A stretch of 64,000 nt of DNA from Pseudopyrenochaeta lycopersici. Lineage: Eukaryota; Ascomycota; Dothideomycetes; Pleosporales; Pseudopyrenochaetaceae. A program made the position numbers and the translations under genes. Under the pieces are notes generated by a model. It was not told the DNA's origin and searched no databases. It was given only the letters and a program-made list of their open reading frames with translations. This document shows, one piece after another, positions 11,900 to 24,039 of the stretch (its first letter is position 1; every line of letters starts with the position of its first letter). The DNA is taken from positions 62,001-126,000 of the forward strand of contig NHZP01000038.1 of the NCBI GenBank assembly GCA_003313425.1, written 5' to 3'.

Positions 11900-14150
11900 T
11901 TTCTTATTTTAGTAAGAGATACTATTACGTTGTACTTTCTTAAGGTTTTCTTAGAGTTATTTATATATTTTCTTTATTTCTTTAGCTGTCTTTATAGCTG
12001 CTTTAGCTTTTCTGCTAGGATATAACTTTATAAAGAGATTAGGGTGTCTCCTATAGTTAGCAAAGAATAGTATCTTTCTAGTTAATTCTAACAATTTGTT
12101 ATTATAGGCTAGTTATACTATTAGTAGTAATAAAACCTAATTATTTTATTATTAATTACTGTAAATCCTTAAGTAGGTTTTTATTATTCTATTTATTCTT
12201 TCTGTCTGTCTGTCTATTTATAGGTAATAGGCTGTTAACAATTTTCTTTTTATTCCTATCGCGGCCATTAATATAGACTAAAAGTTAGATATAAAGAGCT
12301 TATCTCTATTACTTATAATAGACTTAGGTATACTATAATATCGTATTAGCCTATCTAAGATAATAAACGCTAGTTATTCTGTGTTATAGTTATTTCTAAA
12401 CAGTATTATCTCTACTACTTTTATAAACCTACAGACTATATTAAGAATAGCGTTGTACTTAATTCCTATTACGGGATCTTTAGACAGTAGTAATCTTGTT
12501 ACAAAGTCTATAGAAATGTCTACCTAAGGTTTATTAGGTAGCTCTATAGCTTGCATTTCTCTGTATAGTGCGTAAGTACTATATTTATTCTTATAACAGT
12601 CCGCGTATTTTTTAATAAACTATTTAACCTTAGCCTTTATATTCTTAAAGCTGTAGTGTCGTTATATAAGTTCTATTATTCTTTTAATTCCTAGGTAACT
12701 ATATACTAGGTTATTATAGTATTATTAGATAATTACTTCTTATAATTCTTTAGGTACTTTAGACGTAATTATTATAGTGTTATTTAATAACTTATTAGGT
12801 CCTAAGCTTCCGTCTTAGTTTACTTAAAGGATAGTATCACGAATTATTACTTTTGTCCCTGCGATGTCTAGTCTGCGGCTGAGCGCGTTAGCTCTACTAT
12901 TATCCTTTCCTAGCGTATATACAATCTTAAACTTATATTATCCTAGTATTTTAGCCTATCTAACCTGTCTTTAGTTTAATATTTTAGTAGTAGTAAAATT
13001 AACTAAGTTCTTATAATCTGTAAATATCGTAAGATCTAAGCAGCTTTCTGCATAGATCTACTAGTAGTTAAGAGAGTTAATAACTACTATAAGCTCTTTA
13101 TTATACACGTTATAGCGTTCCTTAGAGTCTTTAAATTTCGTTAAGTAGTACGCGATTAGGTGCTATTTCCTATTACGCTCTTATTTTACTGTTGCACCTA
13201 GTGTAAGGTCTAAGGCATCTATTTTAAACTATAAGAGTTCTCATATTTAGAATGTAATTAATACTAGAGGTGTAATACAGGCTTCCTTAAGTATCTAGAA
13301 TACTTTTCTTTATTTATTTCCTTATTCCTATTTTATATCTTTTCTTATAAGCTTAGTAAGTAGGATAGATTTCTTAGAAAAATCCTTAATAAACTATTAG
13401 TTAAAGTTAATAAATCCTATAAATAACTATATGTCTTTAACTATTTTAGGTTTAAGCTATTCTTTTACTACTCTTATTTTTTCTTTACTTATCTTTACTC
13501 TGTGTGCACCTACTATATATCTTAAGAATTTAACTTCTTTCTTATAGAACTTACATTTCTTAGGTTTAAGTAGTAAACTAAATCTTTCTAAGCAGGCAAG
13601 AACTGTTTTAACGTGCTTAATGTGTTCCTGTAGATTCTTAGAGTACATAAGGATATTATTAAGGTATGCGATAACAAATATATCTAGGTATTCTCTTAAT
13701 ATATTATTAATAAGTGCCTAGCATATTACTAGTGCGTTAGTAAGACTAAAAGGCATTACTATATACTTATAGTAGCTATAGCGTGTTCTAAACGCAGTCT
13801 TCTATTCTTTACTTTCTTTTATGCAAATAAGGTTGTACGCTCCTCTTAAGTCTAATACTGTAAAGACTTTTATAAAGGCTAGTTAATCTTGTAGTTCTAC
13901 TATGTTTAGTAGAAGGTATTAGTTCTTTATTATAATATTATTAAGTTTTTAGTAGTTAATATATAATCTTAACTTCTTATTCTTTTTTAGTATAAATAGT
14001 ATAGGGTATCCTGCTAGTAACTATAATTCTCTAATAAATTCTTTTTTTAAGTTCGTCTTAATATATTCGCGCAGGGTTTTAAGTTCTTTTTCTAATAAAC
14101 TATAAATTAGGCTGAAAGTTAGTTACTCTCCTTCCTATAGGATAATCTTA
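11900..14150 (-). pseudogene. W pol remnant (RT, RNase H, integrase)
   Basis: The clearest piece is an open stretch at 13,457-13,648 with HIKHVKTVLACLERFSLLL followed by KPKKCKFYKKEVKFL. This is the end of the Ty3/gypsy RT palm, just after the catalytic box. The box itself, upstream at about 13,650-13,690, reads AYLNNILMYS, so the Asp pair of YLDD is lost to Asn-Asn, the product of G-to-A change. The integrase end motif near 12,200 reads LTAYYL*IDRQTERINR, a RIP-altered STAYHPQTDGQTER. No functional enzyme can come from it. Confidence 0.8.
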
Positions 14151-16139
14151 TAATCCTAGAGTTAATATTTAGGTAATGCTTTTATAGTTATCTCTTCCTA
14201 AAAGAGTAACTTATATTCTTTATACTTATTAAGAATTACTAGAGTTATACTTTACTCCTTAACTTTAGCTTATTAGTCTAAGGGCCTTCTATTAGTACCT
14301 GCTAAGTCAGACCCTCGTGTCTTAAGGTCGTCCTTGTTCGAAGTAAGGATCCTGATTGTTATCTTCTTATCTACCTAGGCACTCGGCCGCAGCGTAGGCT
14401 TACTCGTAGTTGCGTCCGTTCCACAGCATTTAAACGAGAACTTTTTCCTTTTCTAATCTATATTTAGACTATGTTCTCTTAACTATAGGAGTCCTAGTAT
14501 TATATTGTGTTATAATAGTCTAAAGACGTCTAGGTCGATCGTTTCCCTATAGTTCTAGATAATAAGTTACACGCTCTGTACTTCGTGTGTAATTACAGAC
14601 TCTAATAGTATTAGTTATCTATTAGCTACTATTAATAGATATAGTACTAATTTTAATAATAGGATAAGGCTAGCTTATTCTATTACTCGCGTAGAAATAT
14701 AGCTCTGTTATGCTCTAGAATCTACTAGTACCTTTATTTAGCTTCTGTTAAGCTTAATATTTAGCTTAAGGAGTTCTTATACGCCTGTTATATATAGAGT
14801 TTGCGATTCTTACCTATTAGTAGGCGCGACTCTAAAAAAGGCTCCTCTTAATACTTGTTTAGTGTCTTAATGTCTTTATGCTTAAGGCAGTTAGAGTTAA
14901 GGCACGTTTGCTATTATTACTAATTACATTCTCTATTAAAGACTAGCTGCATTACTATAGTAGCCGCAGGGTTGTTATTTCCTAGGAAATAGAGGACAGT
15001 CCTCTTATCCTATAGGTAGTTATCGCATTTAACTTTAGGATAATTATACTATTAATATTTATATTAGTAAAATAAGTAAGGGAAATATCTCTATTCTGTT
15101 TTACTTAAATAATAGATCGCGCACAGGTCTGTAGTATAAAAAGACTAGTAGATAATACTGTGTTACTTATTACGTAGGTCTATTAAGTAGTCTAGTACTA
15201 GTTTTTATAGTCCTTTACGTATAGTATATAGGGTTTAAGCCGCTTCTGCGCGCTTATAGTAGTTCTTAACTTCTTCCTCTGTAAGTAGCTAGTTAGGGTT
15301 AACGTTCTCTTTATCGCCCTCTTAATATATTTATTATTTAAGCTAGGTATAAACATCTTATTTCTTACTGTCTGTAAGCACGATTTTGCTATAGGAATTA
15401 ACTTAAAGGTACCCTTATTATACTAGGTCCTAAGTGTTAGGTACGTAGAAAGCGTCTTCCCGTGTTAGTAGTAGTATTATTTAGCGTCGTAATATATATT
15501 TAGGGGTCTTAACTACTAGGGGTTCTAGTACCTATGTTTATCTAGCTCGTTAAAGTTTCTATAGTGCGTCCCTAACGCTTACAGGTTACTATGCTTCTTT
15601 AGCTTTTTCCGCCTATTCTTATATTACCTTTATATAATGTTTAGGATAACAGTAGTGTTCCTGTAATATATCTTACATCGCTTATTTAGCTAGAATAATT
15701 ATACTTATTCCTTATTTTATAGCTGCTTCCTATTCTTCTAGAGTTAGCGCATTAATATATTATACTTTATGTATATGTTGCGCGTATAATTAGCAGTTAA
15801 GTTCTGTAATATCTTTTTCCGCCTCTGTAGGCGTTAATAGCCTTAGGGTTCTTAGTTAATGTCGCTTCTAGAAGTTTTCCTTTTTCTAATCTTTAGTTAA
15901 GAGTACTATAGTATTATTAAGGTCTTCCTTAGTATCTTTATAGACTAGAGATAAGGAGCTACTATTCTCTTCTTTCTTATTGCTATACTAGGTTCCTAGA
16001 ATCCCTTTCCTAGTAGGTTCTTAGAAAAGTAGCTGTAATATCTCTATGCTTTAAGCCCCTTCCTCTTAGGTTGTAAAGACTTCCTATATTTTATTATTAC
16101 TGTTTTTTTCTTTTATAACTATTATATTAATCTAGGGGG

Positions 16140-16230
16140 TTACCTTATTCTTACTCCTACAGTCTTTAGCTATATAGCCTTTCTTATTATAGTTAAAACA
16201 GGTTATTTCTTTTTTCTTCCTGCCCTTACC
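16140..16230 (-). pseudogene. W gag zinc-knuckle remnant
   Basis: On the minus strand the codons give TCFNYNKKGYIAKDCRSKNK. This is a CCHC knuckle in which the second Cys and the His are both Tyr. Both changes are single G-to-A or C-to-T transitions, as RIP makes. It marks the nucleocapsid end of the W gag. Confidence 0.7.
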
Positions 16231-16850
16231 TAACTTTCCTCTATTAAGGTTATCTAGATGTATTACTTTAGGGCCTTCTAATATGTACTATCTAGGCACT
16301 CCTTATAGTTAATACTAGTGTTGTAGGCGACTGTTATTTAGCTTATTACGATAATCTTTCTAGGGTTTCTTATCTTCTTTTATTTATCCTAGTTATTATC
16401 CTGCGAGTTATACGCGAAGCTTATAGAGCTCTATATCTAGTTAGATAGTCTTATTAATTAGGTTGTCTAGTGTTGTAATTTTCGTGCCTGTACGCATAAG
16501 CTTAGTCTAGACGTCCGCTTTTAGGCCTTATTTATATATAGTTTTTAGGGTATCGTTATTCTAACTAGTTTATCTAGCGTAACCTAGAAACTTGTTAGTG
16601 TAGTTAGCTGTAGACTTAGTTTATCGCATATTCTAAATTTTGCGTTCTGTAATAGTTGCTACGTTCAGGAGTCTAAACGCTTAGCGCATACATGCTTTAA
16701 ATCTTTCCGTATTCTTAAACATAACGATAAGTTCTTAAGGCTTTTCGTCTTCGCTTATGTACTTAACTAGGTAAGGTTTCACCTATTTAGCAGCTTCGCC
16801 TCTTATATAGCTAGACATAAGTACTGCTTAGTTGTCGTTATCTATAGTAG

Positions 16851-17229
16851 TGTGGAGTTAATAAGGTGGTTCGGCACAATCCCGCAGTTCTGGTGTTGTG
16901 AATGAGAGGTAACGTTGGAATCAAACGTGCGTGAATAACGGGAGCAGCCCTGCCTGTGCAGTCTGCCAGAAACGAAGGTAAGTATGGAGCCTGATTAAAA
17001 GTAATAAACAAAATGGTCTGAAATCTCATTGAATTGACGTAGCTAATGCACTAGCTACTTTGCAAAATCTCAGTTTTGAAGTGAATTCTCGTGGTGTGTG
17101 GGTGCTTGGTGCATCACGTTTTGTGCATGACGTTGAGATCTCTCGCATCTTCAAGTCTTATCATCAAATCTCGCTGACAAAGGAAACCCATCATCACCTG
17201 ATTGCCCAGGTACCCTGTGCAACGGCACA
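16851..17229 (-). repeat. Y-family solo LTR inside W
   Basis: 379 bp, TG...CA ends (TGTGGAGTTAATAAGG to AACGGCACA), flanked by the 4-bp duplication GTAG (16,847-16,850 and 17,230-17,233). Its CpA and TpG sites are mostly intact and GC is near normal, so it escaped most RIP and is young. A solo LTR is what LTR-LTR recombination of a full Y element leaves behind. A 63-codon open frame inside it is incidental. Confidence 0.85.
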
Positions 17230-17395
17230 GTAGTTATATTAAACTTAAAGAAGAGGTTAAACTAGAGTAACTATTCTTTAAGCTTAAAGCAATCTCTATA
17301 GAAGAGGTCTGGTTTAGTAATAGCGTTACCTAGCCTAGTAGTATAATAGTTTGTGTTGTCTATCTTAGTATTACTTATCTTAAGGGTGTTTAAAG

Positions 17396-17789
17396 TGTGA
17401 AGAATCTTAGAAGCTATTAGTAAGGATAGCTAATAAGATTATAAGGTTAGTTCTCTAGGATAGAGTAAGGGACTAGATAGAAGGGGGGTTTAATACTAAG
17501 ACAGTAAGAGGGTGCTTCTGTAAAGAGTACTAAGGGTTAAGAATAATTAGTATTGCTATTACTATACTGTAGAGTATAATATTAAGTTGAACATAATAAG
17601 CTATAAGGGTTTATTGTGACGATCTATATACACAACGCGCTCGTCGCGCTCGCCGCGAGCGCCGCGAGAGCTCGTCCTTGGCGGAACGAGCGGTCACGTG
17701 ACATGTGACAGAGTGGAACACTGGCGCTTCCTGACTGGTTGTCAGCGCCTGAGGCTCTTCCTCCCTGTCCAGGATTTCAGATCCTAACA
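17396..17789 (-). repeat. W right LTR (5' LTR)
   Basis: 394 bp, starting TGTGAAGAATCTTAG and ending ATCCTAACA. It carries a 31-bp GC-rich, partly palindromic segment near 17,640-17,675 that the left LTR lacks. From about 17,560 onwards it keeps CpA/TpG sites, while its first 150 bp are RIP-mutated. Confidence 0.88.
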
Positions 17790-17794
17790 ACTAG

Positions 17795-17968
17795 CTACTT
17801 TGCAAAATCTTAGTTTTAAAGTAAATTATTGTAGTGTGTAGTGTATAGTACATAATAGATAGTGCATAATGTTAAGATCTCTCGCATCTCTAAGTCTTAT
17901 CACCAAATTTCGCTAATAAAGGAAACCTATTATTACCTAATTACCTAGGTACCTGATATAATAGTATA
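17795..17968 (-). repeat. Y1 LTR, second part
   Basis: Continues the LTR broken at 10,463 (CTACTTTGCAAAATCTTAG onwards) and ends at ATAGTATA, a RIP-changed version of ACGGCACA. Together with 10,261-10,463 it makes a 377-bp LTR, close to the 379 bp of the solo copy. Confidence 0.82.
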
Positions 17969-18078
17969 AACCGCTCCTACTTTAAGCTTAGTCCTATTAA
18001 GCTTATAACTCTTACTTATTATTCCTTCTCTTTATAAGTAGAACTACTAGTAAGAGGAGAAGAGAACTAGAAAAAGGA

Positions 18079-18134
<56 letters not shown>

Positions 18135-19752
18135 AATTATTACCCTATAAATAAAGAGAAGGTAGTATAAGCTATATTTTTATAGGAGGAGTAGTCCTTA
18201 GAAACATATAGGTTCCTTTATAAACTCTTACACTTTATTATTAAATCTCTTAAAGATAGTAGGAAAAATAAAAGAAAACGCGCTTTAAACTTATTATTAA
18301 AGACGCTAGTAAGTATACTATTATCTTAGTATCTTTTAAATAACCTAGAGGTACTTAGCTAACTAGAGTCTATTAAGCCTTACTTAGTAACTACTAATTA
18401 GTTAGGCTCTTAATAATACTACTAGCTTACTCTTACTTCTTCTTCTTAATCTTCTTAATTCTCTTACTATAATAAGGAGTCTGCGATAGTATATATAGAT
18501 TTAACGCGCTTATACTAGGTTACGCTTACTTAAGATAAGAAGGCGTAAGAGAAAGTCTTATAAGTAACTAAGTAAATATTAACTTAGTACTTATTACTAT
18601 AATAATAACTTTTATAAACTAGTATAAGTTAAAGTTTATAGAGACTTAGTTACGCTTTAGATAGACAGGCGCCTTAGTTTCTCTTTCCTATCTAGTATCC
18701 TAGCAGGATTACTATTAGAATTATTAGAAAGCTTCTTAAGAACCTTATCTAGGGTAGTACGTTATTTAACCTACCTATTATACTTCTACTACTTAGCTTC
18801 CTAAGCTAAATTTATACTTTTATTTAAGAAGAATAACTTATTAGGTACGCTAAGATCTTTATCTTCTATAAAAGTAAGCTTCTTATAACGCTAGTAGATA
18901 ACCTAATACTCTTTAATTATCTTTACTATAGCTTTCTTAGTATCTTTAATAAATTAATAGATTAAACTAAGATTAGGCTAATCTATAAATAAGTTAGTTA
19001 GTTCCTCTAAAACTAGTAGAGAGTCTTATCTTAGCTAATAGTTTATAGCTTTAGTAATATTTAATAAGTATACTAGTATAATATCTCTAGAAAAGGCCTA
19101 CTTAATGCTACTATAGTAATTTAAGTATCTAGAAAGTAACTTTAGCGTAGTAGTTAAGCTTTAAAAGGTAGTAGTAAGCTCTTAATAAGAGCCTATCTTA
19201 GGAATCTCTATTATAGTTATATCCTCTTCTACTTTAATAAACTAAGGTAAGATAGTTTATTATTACGTAGTTATAGGCCTAGTAGATCTATAAGGTAGCT
19301 TAGGATTAGAGATAGAGATATAACTAGCCTTATAAGGCTAACTAAACTATTTAATGTTAGAGAATTTTATACTATAACTCTTTAGCTAGTCCCTCTTATT
19401 ATCCTATCCCTTAATATAACTAGTAGAGCTCTTAAGTCTTAAGTTTTCTTACTAGTTTTAGTACTTATAGATAATATTATAAACGCTACGTAGTATCTAT
19501 ATATAATTATTTTTATCTTTATTATTAAAAGAGACGCTTCTTTAGATAATATCTACGCCCTTACCTAAGTATATAGCCTTAGAGATATTTAAGTTAACGT
19601 AATAAAAGTAAGTCTTATCCTTAGGCTTAGTATATTTAGTATAGTAAGAGTAAGAAATTAGGTTAGGCTCTTTTTATAAGACTACGTATAGTAGCTAGTA
19701 TTTAACGTTACCTTATATAAGCTACTATATTAATAAATAATATATTACCTAA
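17969..19752 (-). mobile_element. Y1 gypsy interior, part 1
   Basis: Aligns base for base with Y2 at 20,118-21,810, but is shifted further to AT: most GCA and TGC sites kept in Y2 are GTA and TAC here. It starts beside the LTR with a polypurine tract when read on the minus strand. It ends at CTAA, where Y2 is inserted, and continues at 33,399. It is heavily RIP-mutated with no open frame. Confidence 0.82.
18076..18135. repeat. (GAAA)n microsatellite
   Basis: About fourteen tandem GAAA units in the Y1 interior. The equivalent place in Y2 (about 20,230-20,255) has only a few units, so the tract expanded in Y1 or shrank in Y2. Confidence 0.95.
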
Positions 19753-20117
19753 TGTGGAGTTAACAAGGTGGTTCGGCACAATCCCGCAGTTCTGGTGTTG
19801 TGAATGAGAGGTAACGTTGGAGTCAAACGGGCGTGAATAACAGGAGCAGCCCTGCCTGTGCAGTCTGCTAGAAACGAAGGTAAGTATGGAGCCTGATTAA
19901 AAGTAATAAACAAAATAGTCTGAAATCTTATTAAATTAACGTAGCTAATGCACTAGCTACTTTGCAAAATCTTAGTTTTAAAGTAAATTCTCGTGGTGTG
20001 TGGTGCATAGTGCATCACGTTTAGTGCATGTCGCATCTCCACGTCTTATCACTAAATTTTGCTAACAAAGGAAACTTATTATCACCTAATTACCTAGGTA
20101 CCCTATGCAACAGCATA
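19753..20117 (-). repeat. Y2 left LTR (3' LTR)
   Basis: 365 bp, TGTGGAGTTAACAAGG to CAGCATA (RIP-changed from GGCACA). It shares a 14-bp deletion with the right LTR relative to the 379-bp solo copy, so Y2 belongs to a slightly shorter LTR subfamily. Confidence 0.9.
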
Positions 20118-22337
20118 AACCTCCCCTACTTTAAGCTTAGTCCTATTAAGCTTATAAATCCTACTTATTATTCCTTCTCTTTATAAGCAGAACTATTAGT
20201 AGGAGAAGAAGAGAGCTAAGAAAAGACACATAAAAAAAGAAAGGAAAGAAAGAAATTATTACCCTACAAATAAAGGGAAGGCAGCATAAGCTGCATTTCT
20301 GCAGGAGGAGCAGTCCTTATAATCGTGCAGGTTCCTTTATAAACTCTCGCACTTTATTGTTAAATCTCTTAAAGACAGTAAGAAAAATAAAAGAAAACGC
20401 GCCTTAACCTTACTGTTAAAGACGCTAGTAAGTATGTTATTATCTTAGTATCCCTTAGACAACCTAGAGGTACTTAGCTAATTAGAGTCTGTTAAGTCTC
20501 ACTTCTTCTTCTTAATCTCCTTAATCCTCTTACTACGATAAGGAGTCTGCGATAGTACATACAGATTTAACGCGCTTATATTAGGTTGCGCTTACCTAGG
20601 ACGAGAAGGCGCGAGAGGAGGTCCTATAGGTAACTAACTAGGCGAATATTAACTTAGCGCCTGTTGCTGTAATAATAACTTTTATAAACTAGCATAAGTT
20701 AAAGTCTGTAGAGACTTAGTTACGCTTTAGATAGACAGACGCCTTAGTTTCTCCTTCCTGTCTAGCATCCTAGCAGCCTTACTATTAGGATTATTAGAAA
20801 GCTTCTTAAGAACCTTATCTAGGGCAGTGCGCTATTTAACCTACCTATTATACTTCTACTACTTAGCTTCTTAAGCTAGATTTATACCTTTATTTAAGAA
20901 GAATAACCTATTAAGTACGCTAAGGTCTTTATCTTCCTTAAAAGTAAGCTTCTTATAATACTAGCAGATAACCTAATACTCTTTAATTATCTTTACTATA
21001 GCCTTCCTAGTATCCTTAATAAATTAATAGATTAAACTAGGATTAGGCTAATCTATAAATAAGTTAGTTAGTTCCTCTAAGACTAGTAGAGAGTCCTATC
21101 TTAGCTAATAGTTTACAGCCTTAGTAATATTTAACGAGTATACTAGTATAATATCTCTAGGAAAGGCCTACTTAACGCCGCTATAGTAATTTAAGTGTCT
21201 AGAAAGTAACTTTAGCGCAGCAGTTAAGCTTTAAAAGGCAGTAGTAAGCTCTTAATAGGAGCCTTTCTTAGGAATCTCTATCGTAGTCATGTCCTCTTCT
21301 ACCTTAATAAACTAAGGTAAGATAGTTTATTATTACTTAGTTACAAGTCTAGTAGATCTATAAGGCAGCCTAGGATTAGAGATACAGACATAACTAGCCT
21401 TATAAGGCTAACTAAACTATTTAACGTTAGGGAATTTCGCACTATAACTCTCTAGCTAGTCCCTCTTATTATCCTATCCCTTAATATAACTAGTAGAGTT
21501 CTTAAGTCCTAAGTTTTCTTACTAGTTCTAGTACTTATAGATAATATTATAAAAGCTACGTAGTATCTATATATAGTTATCTTTATCTTTATTATTAAAA
21601 GAGACGCTTCCTTAGATAATGTCTATACTCCTGCCTAAGTACACAGCCTTAGAGATATTTAAGTTAATATAACAGAAGTAAGTCTTATCTTTAGGCTTAG
21701 TATATTTCGTGTAATAAGAGTAAGAAATTAGGTTAGGCTCTTTTCGCAAGACTGCGTACAGCAGCTAATACTTAACGTTACTACGCATAAGCTGCTGTAT
21801 TAACAAATAATATATTACCTAACACTAGCTAAGGTTACTCTTACTATTAATTAACCGCATGTAGTAGAGGTATATGTTAAAACTCTAATTAAGGATTAAG
21901 ACTAGCTTAAGATCCTTAAAAATCTAGCTAAAGGCATCGTAGGTAATACTACTGTACTCCTTAAATACTTTAATATATACTCCCTAACTAAGAGCCTTAG
22001 TAACTTCGTCCTAGTTAATCTAGACTTAAACTTTTACTAGGCGATAATAATAGCTTTTTAGGTCTTAATACGTATAGTCTCTTTAAAATAAGGCTAAGAA
22101 TAGAACTTAAGTTACTAAGTCTAACTAAAGCTAACCCTATTAATCCTAATAATAGTATAGTATCTTAAGCAGCTAAACTATGTTTAAAATGCTAAAGCTT
22201 TAAGTAAGTAAGCCTATCTTGCTAGCTACGTAACAGTAATATTGCTAGCACACCCTATAATAGTTAAATACTTAACTACCCTGCCTATTCTTAAGAGTGC
22301 TAAAATTTACACACTCTTAATACTAGGTATTAATTAG

Positions 22338-22523
22338 CTAAACGCGCTTACTATTATTTAACTTCCTAGACGTAAGTAACGCGGTTATCTTAACTAGAGT
22401 AGACTGTTTGTTTATACAGTTACATCTCTTGCGTAATTTTACTATAATACTAGTTTTAAGCGAGATATCTTCTTTAATTAAGTCTCGAACGTTAATACTG
22501 TTATTAAGTGTTGCTAGCAGCAT
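22338..22523 (-). pseudogene. Y2 coding remnant of unknown domain
   Basis: A 61-codon stretch escaped stops (contains IKEDISLKTSIIVKLRKRC). It lies downstream of integrase in the transcription direction, where gypsy elements may carry an extra frame or the pol tail. I do not recognise it. The Y1 copy carries it only in part, because its 3' part is cut by a deletion. Confidence 0.3.
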
Positions 22524-23613
22524 TTCTAACTCTTCGCGTAACTACCTTACTAACTCTAAGTCTCTTACGTAAATCTTATCTAGAGTAAGAGGCTGCGTAG
22601 AAGGAAATCTCTAACGCCGCCTAAGACAGAATTTCTCTTAAAGGGCCTCTACTACCTTAACCTATTATTAAGTACGCCTATTCCCTCTTAAATATTATTC
22701 TTCTAGCTAGATTTCTTAAATACTTTTAGCTGTAATAGACAGCCTGTCTATTTAAGGCTCGCCTAGCTTCTCTAGCTTATTCTAGATATTACCTCTAAAT
22801 TCTTTACTTATGCGTTAGTAACTAAGACTAGAAAGCTTAATAACTTACGTACGCCCTTTAATATTTAATAAAGTAGTAGGGCTTTAGCTTCTAGCACGTT
22901 TAGAGGCAGTTATCGCTAAGGCTGTCGTCTAAACGCTAACCTTAGCTGCAGAATTATTCTTGCTATCGCTAGTAGTAGGAAGAAGTAACTTAGTCTGCTT
23001 ATAATACCTAAAATAATTCTCCCGCAGCTACTTAGGCGGAATAGTTATATTTAGAGGAAGCTTTGTTCCTATATGTAATTACTTTCTATACTATTTAATT
23101 ACCTCTATCTAGAATATCTAGTTAAGATACCCCTCCCTAGAGCGCGTGTCTATATTATTAGCTGTAATCTTAGAGGCAGGCATCTTATACTTATTAATAA
23201 TACTGCGTAACTTAGCGTTACTATCCTTATAATACTTCTTTATCTAAGTAGGTATATTAGCTATCTGCTAACGTACTTCTTCCTAGTTAGTAATATTAAT
23301 AAATCTATTCTATCTTCTCCTTACAGATTATTATTAATAGTAAAGAGCTATATTAAGGAAGGGAGCGAGGTTATCTAGCGAGGTCCTGCGTAGTAACTAT
23401 TAGACTGCTATCACGCTAGAGTGCGAGTACACTACCTAAACAGAATATAGAATAAGGACCTGCCTTAGTATATACTAATAGTGTTCGTCTAGATAGGTAA
23501 ACGCGCTCTCTATCTCCTTTTTCCTCTTCTTCTTATAAGTATCTATGTCCTTAAGTATAGGATATTACTGCTTAAAAGCAGCGATACCTCTATACTGCGA
23601 TATTAGGCTTAGT

Positions 23614-24039
23614 TAGTGATGGGCAAAAATTAGTAATTACTAATTTTTCTAATTTTTTAAAAGGTTTATATTAAATTACTTAGTAATCCTAAAATTCTAA
23701 TATTTTAGAATAGAATACTACTTAATCTAAAGATTAATTTTAGGATTTTAGAATTTCTTAAATAGGCCTAGTTCCTTAATAATAAAATTTTTAAGAAAAA
23801 AAATAGTAAGCTAAATAGTAATTACTAATTTACTAATTTAGCTTACTAATTTTTTTCTTCTTAAAATTTTTCCTAAAGAACTAAGCCTATTTAGGAAATT
23901 CCAAAATTGTAAAATTAATCTTTACATTAAGTAGTCTTCTATTCTAAAATATTAGAATTTTAGGATTACTAAGTAATTTAATATAAACCATTTAAAAAAT
24001 TAGTAATTACTATTTTTCAATAGTAAGCTCCCATCACTG
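23614..24039. mobile_element. hAT-type foldback MITE, copy 1 (in Y2)
   Basis: 426 bp with ends TAGTGATGGGC (C lost to RIP) and CCCATCACTG, flanked by the 8-bp duplication GGCTTAGT (23,606-23,613 and 24,040-24,047). Nearly the whole element is one long inverted repeat of about 200 bp per arm. It has no coding capacity. The 8-bp duplication and the CA.TG..G ends point to mobilisation by a hAT transposase. Confidence 0.9.

Larger units (their letters stand above)
10464..17789 (-). mobile_element. Ty3/gypsy retrotransposon W, complete but RIP-inactivated
   Basis: Bounded by two LTRs (10,464-10,826 and 17,396-17,789, TG...CA ends). It is flanked by the 5-bp duplication ACTAG (10,459-10,463 and 17,790-17,794) and inserted inside a Y1 LTR. 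A purine-rich tract lies next to the left LTR when read on the minus strand (10,827-10,848), so transcription ran right to left. Minus-strand remnants come in gypsy order: a gag zinc knuckle near 16,160-16,200 (CFNYNKKGYIAKDC, with Cys and His changed to Tyr), reverse transcriptase near 13,460-13,690, and integrase near 12,190-12,245. Stops throughout show it is dead. Without the Y solo LTR inside it, the element is about 6.9 kb. Confidence 0.88.

Noticed and set aside
13457..13648. Intact small gene in W
   Set aside because: It is a stop-free slice of the gypsy RT; the catalytic box just upstream is altered and stops surround it.
16838..17029. 63-codon frame on the minus strand
   Set aside because: Lies in the Y solo LTR. 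It is open only because this copy is unmutated; no domain.
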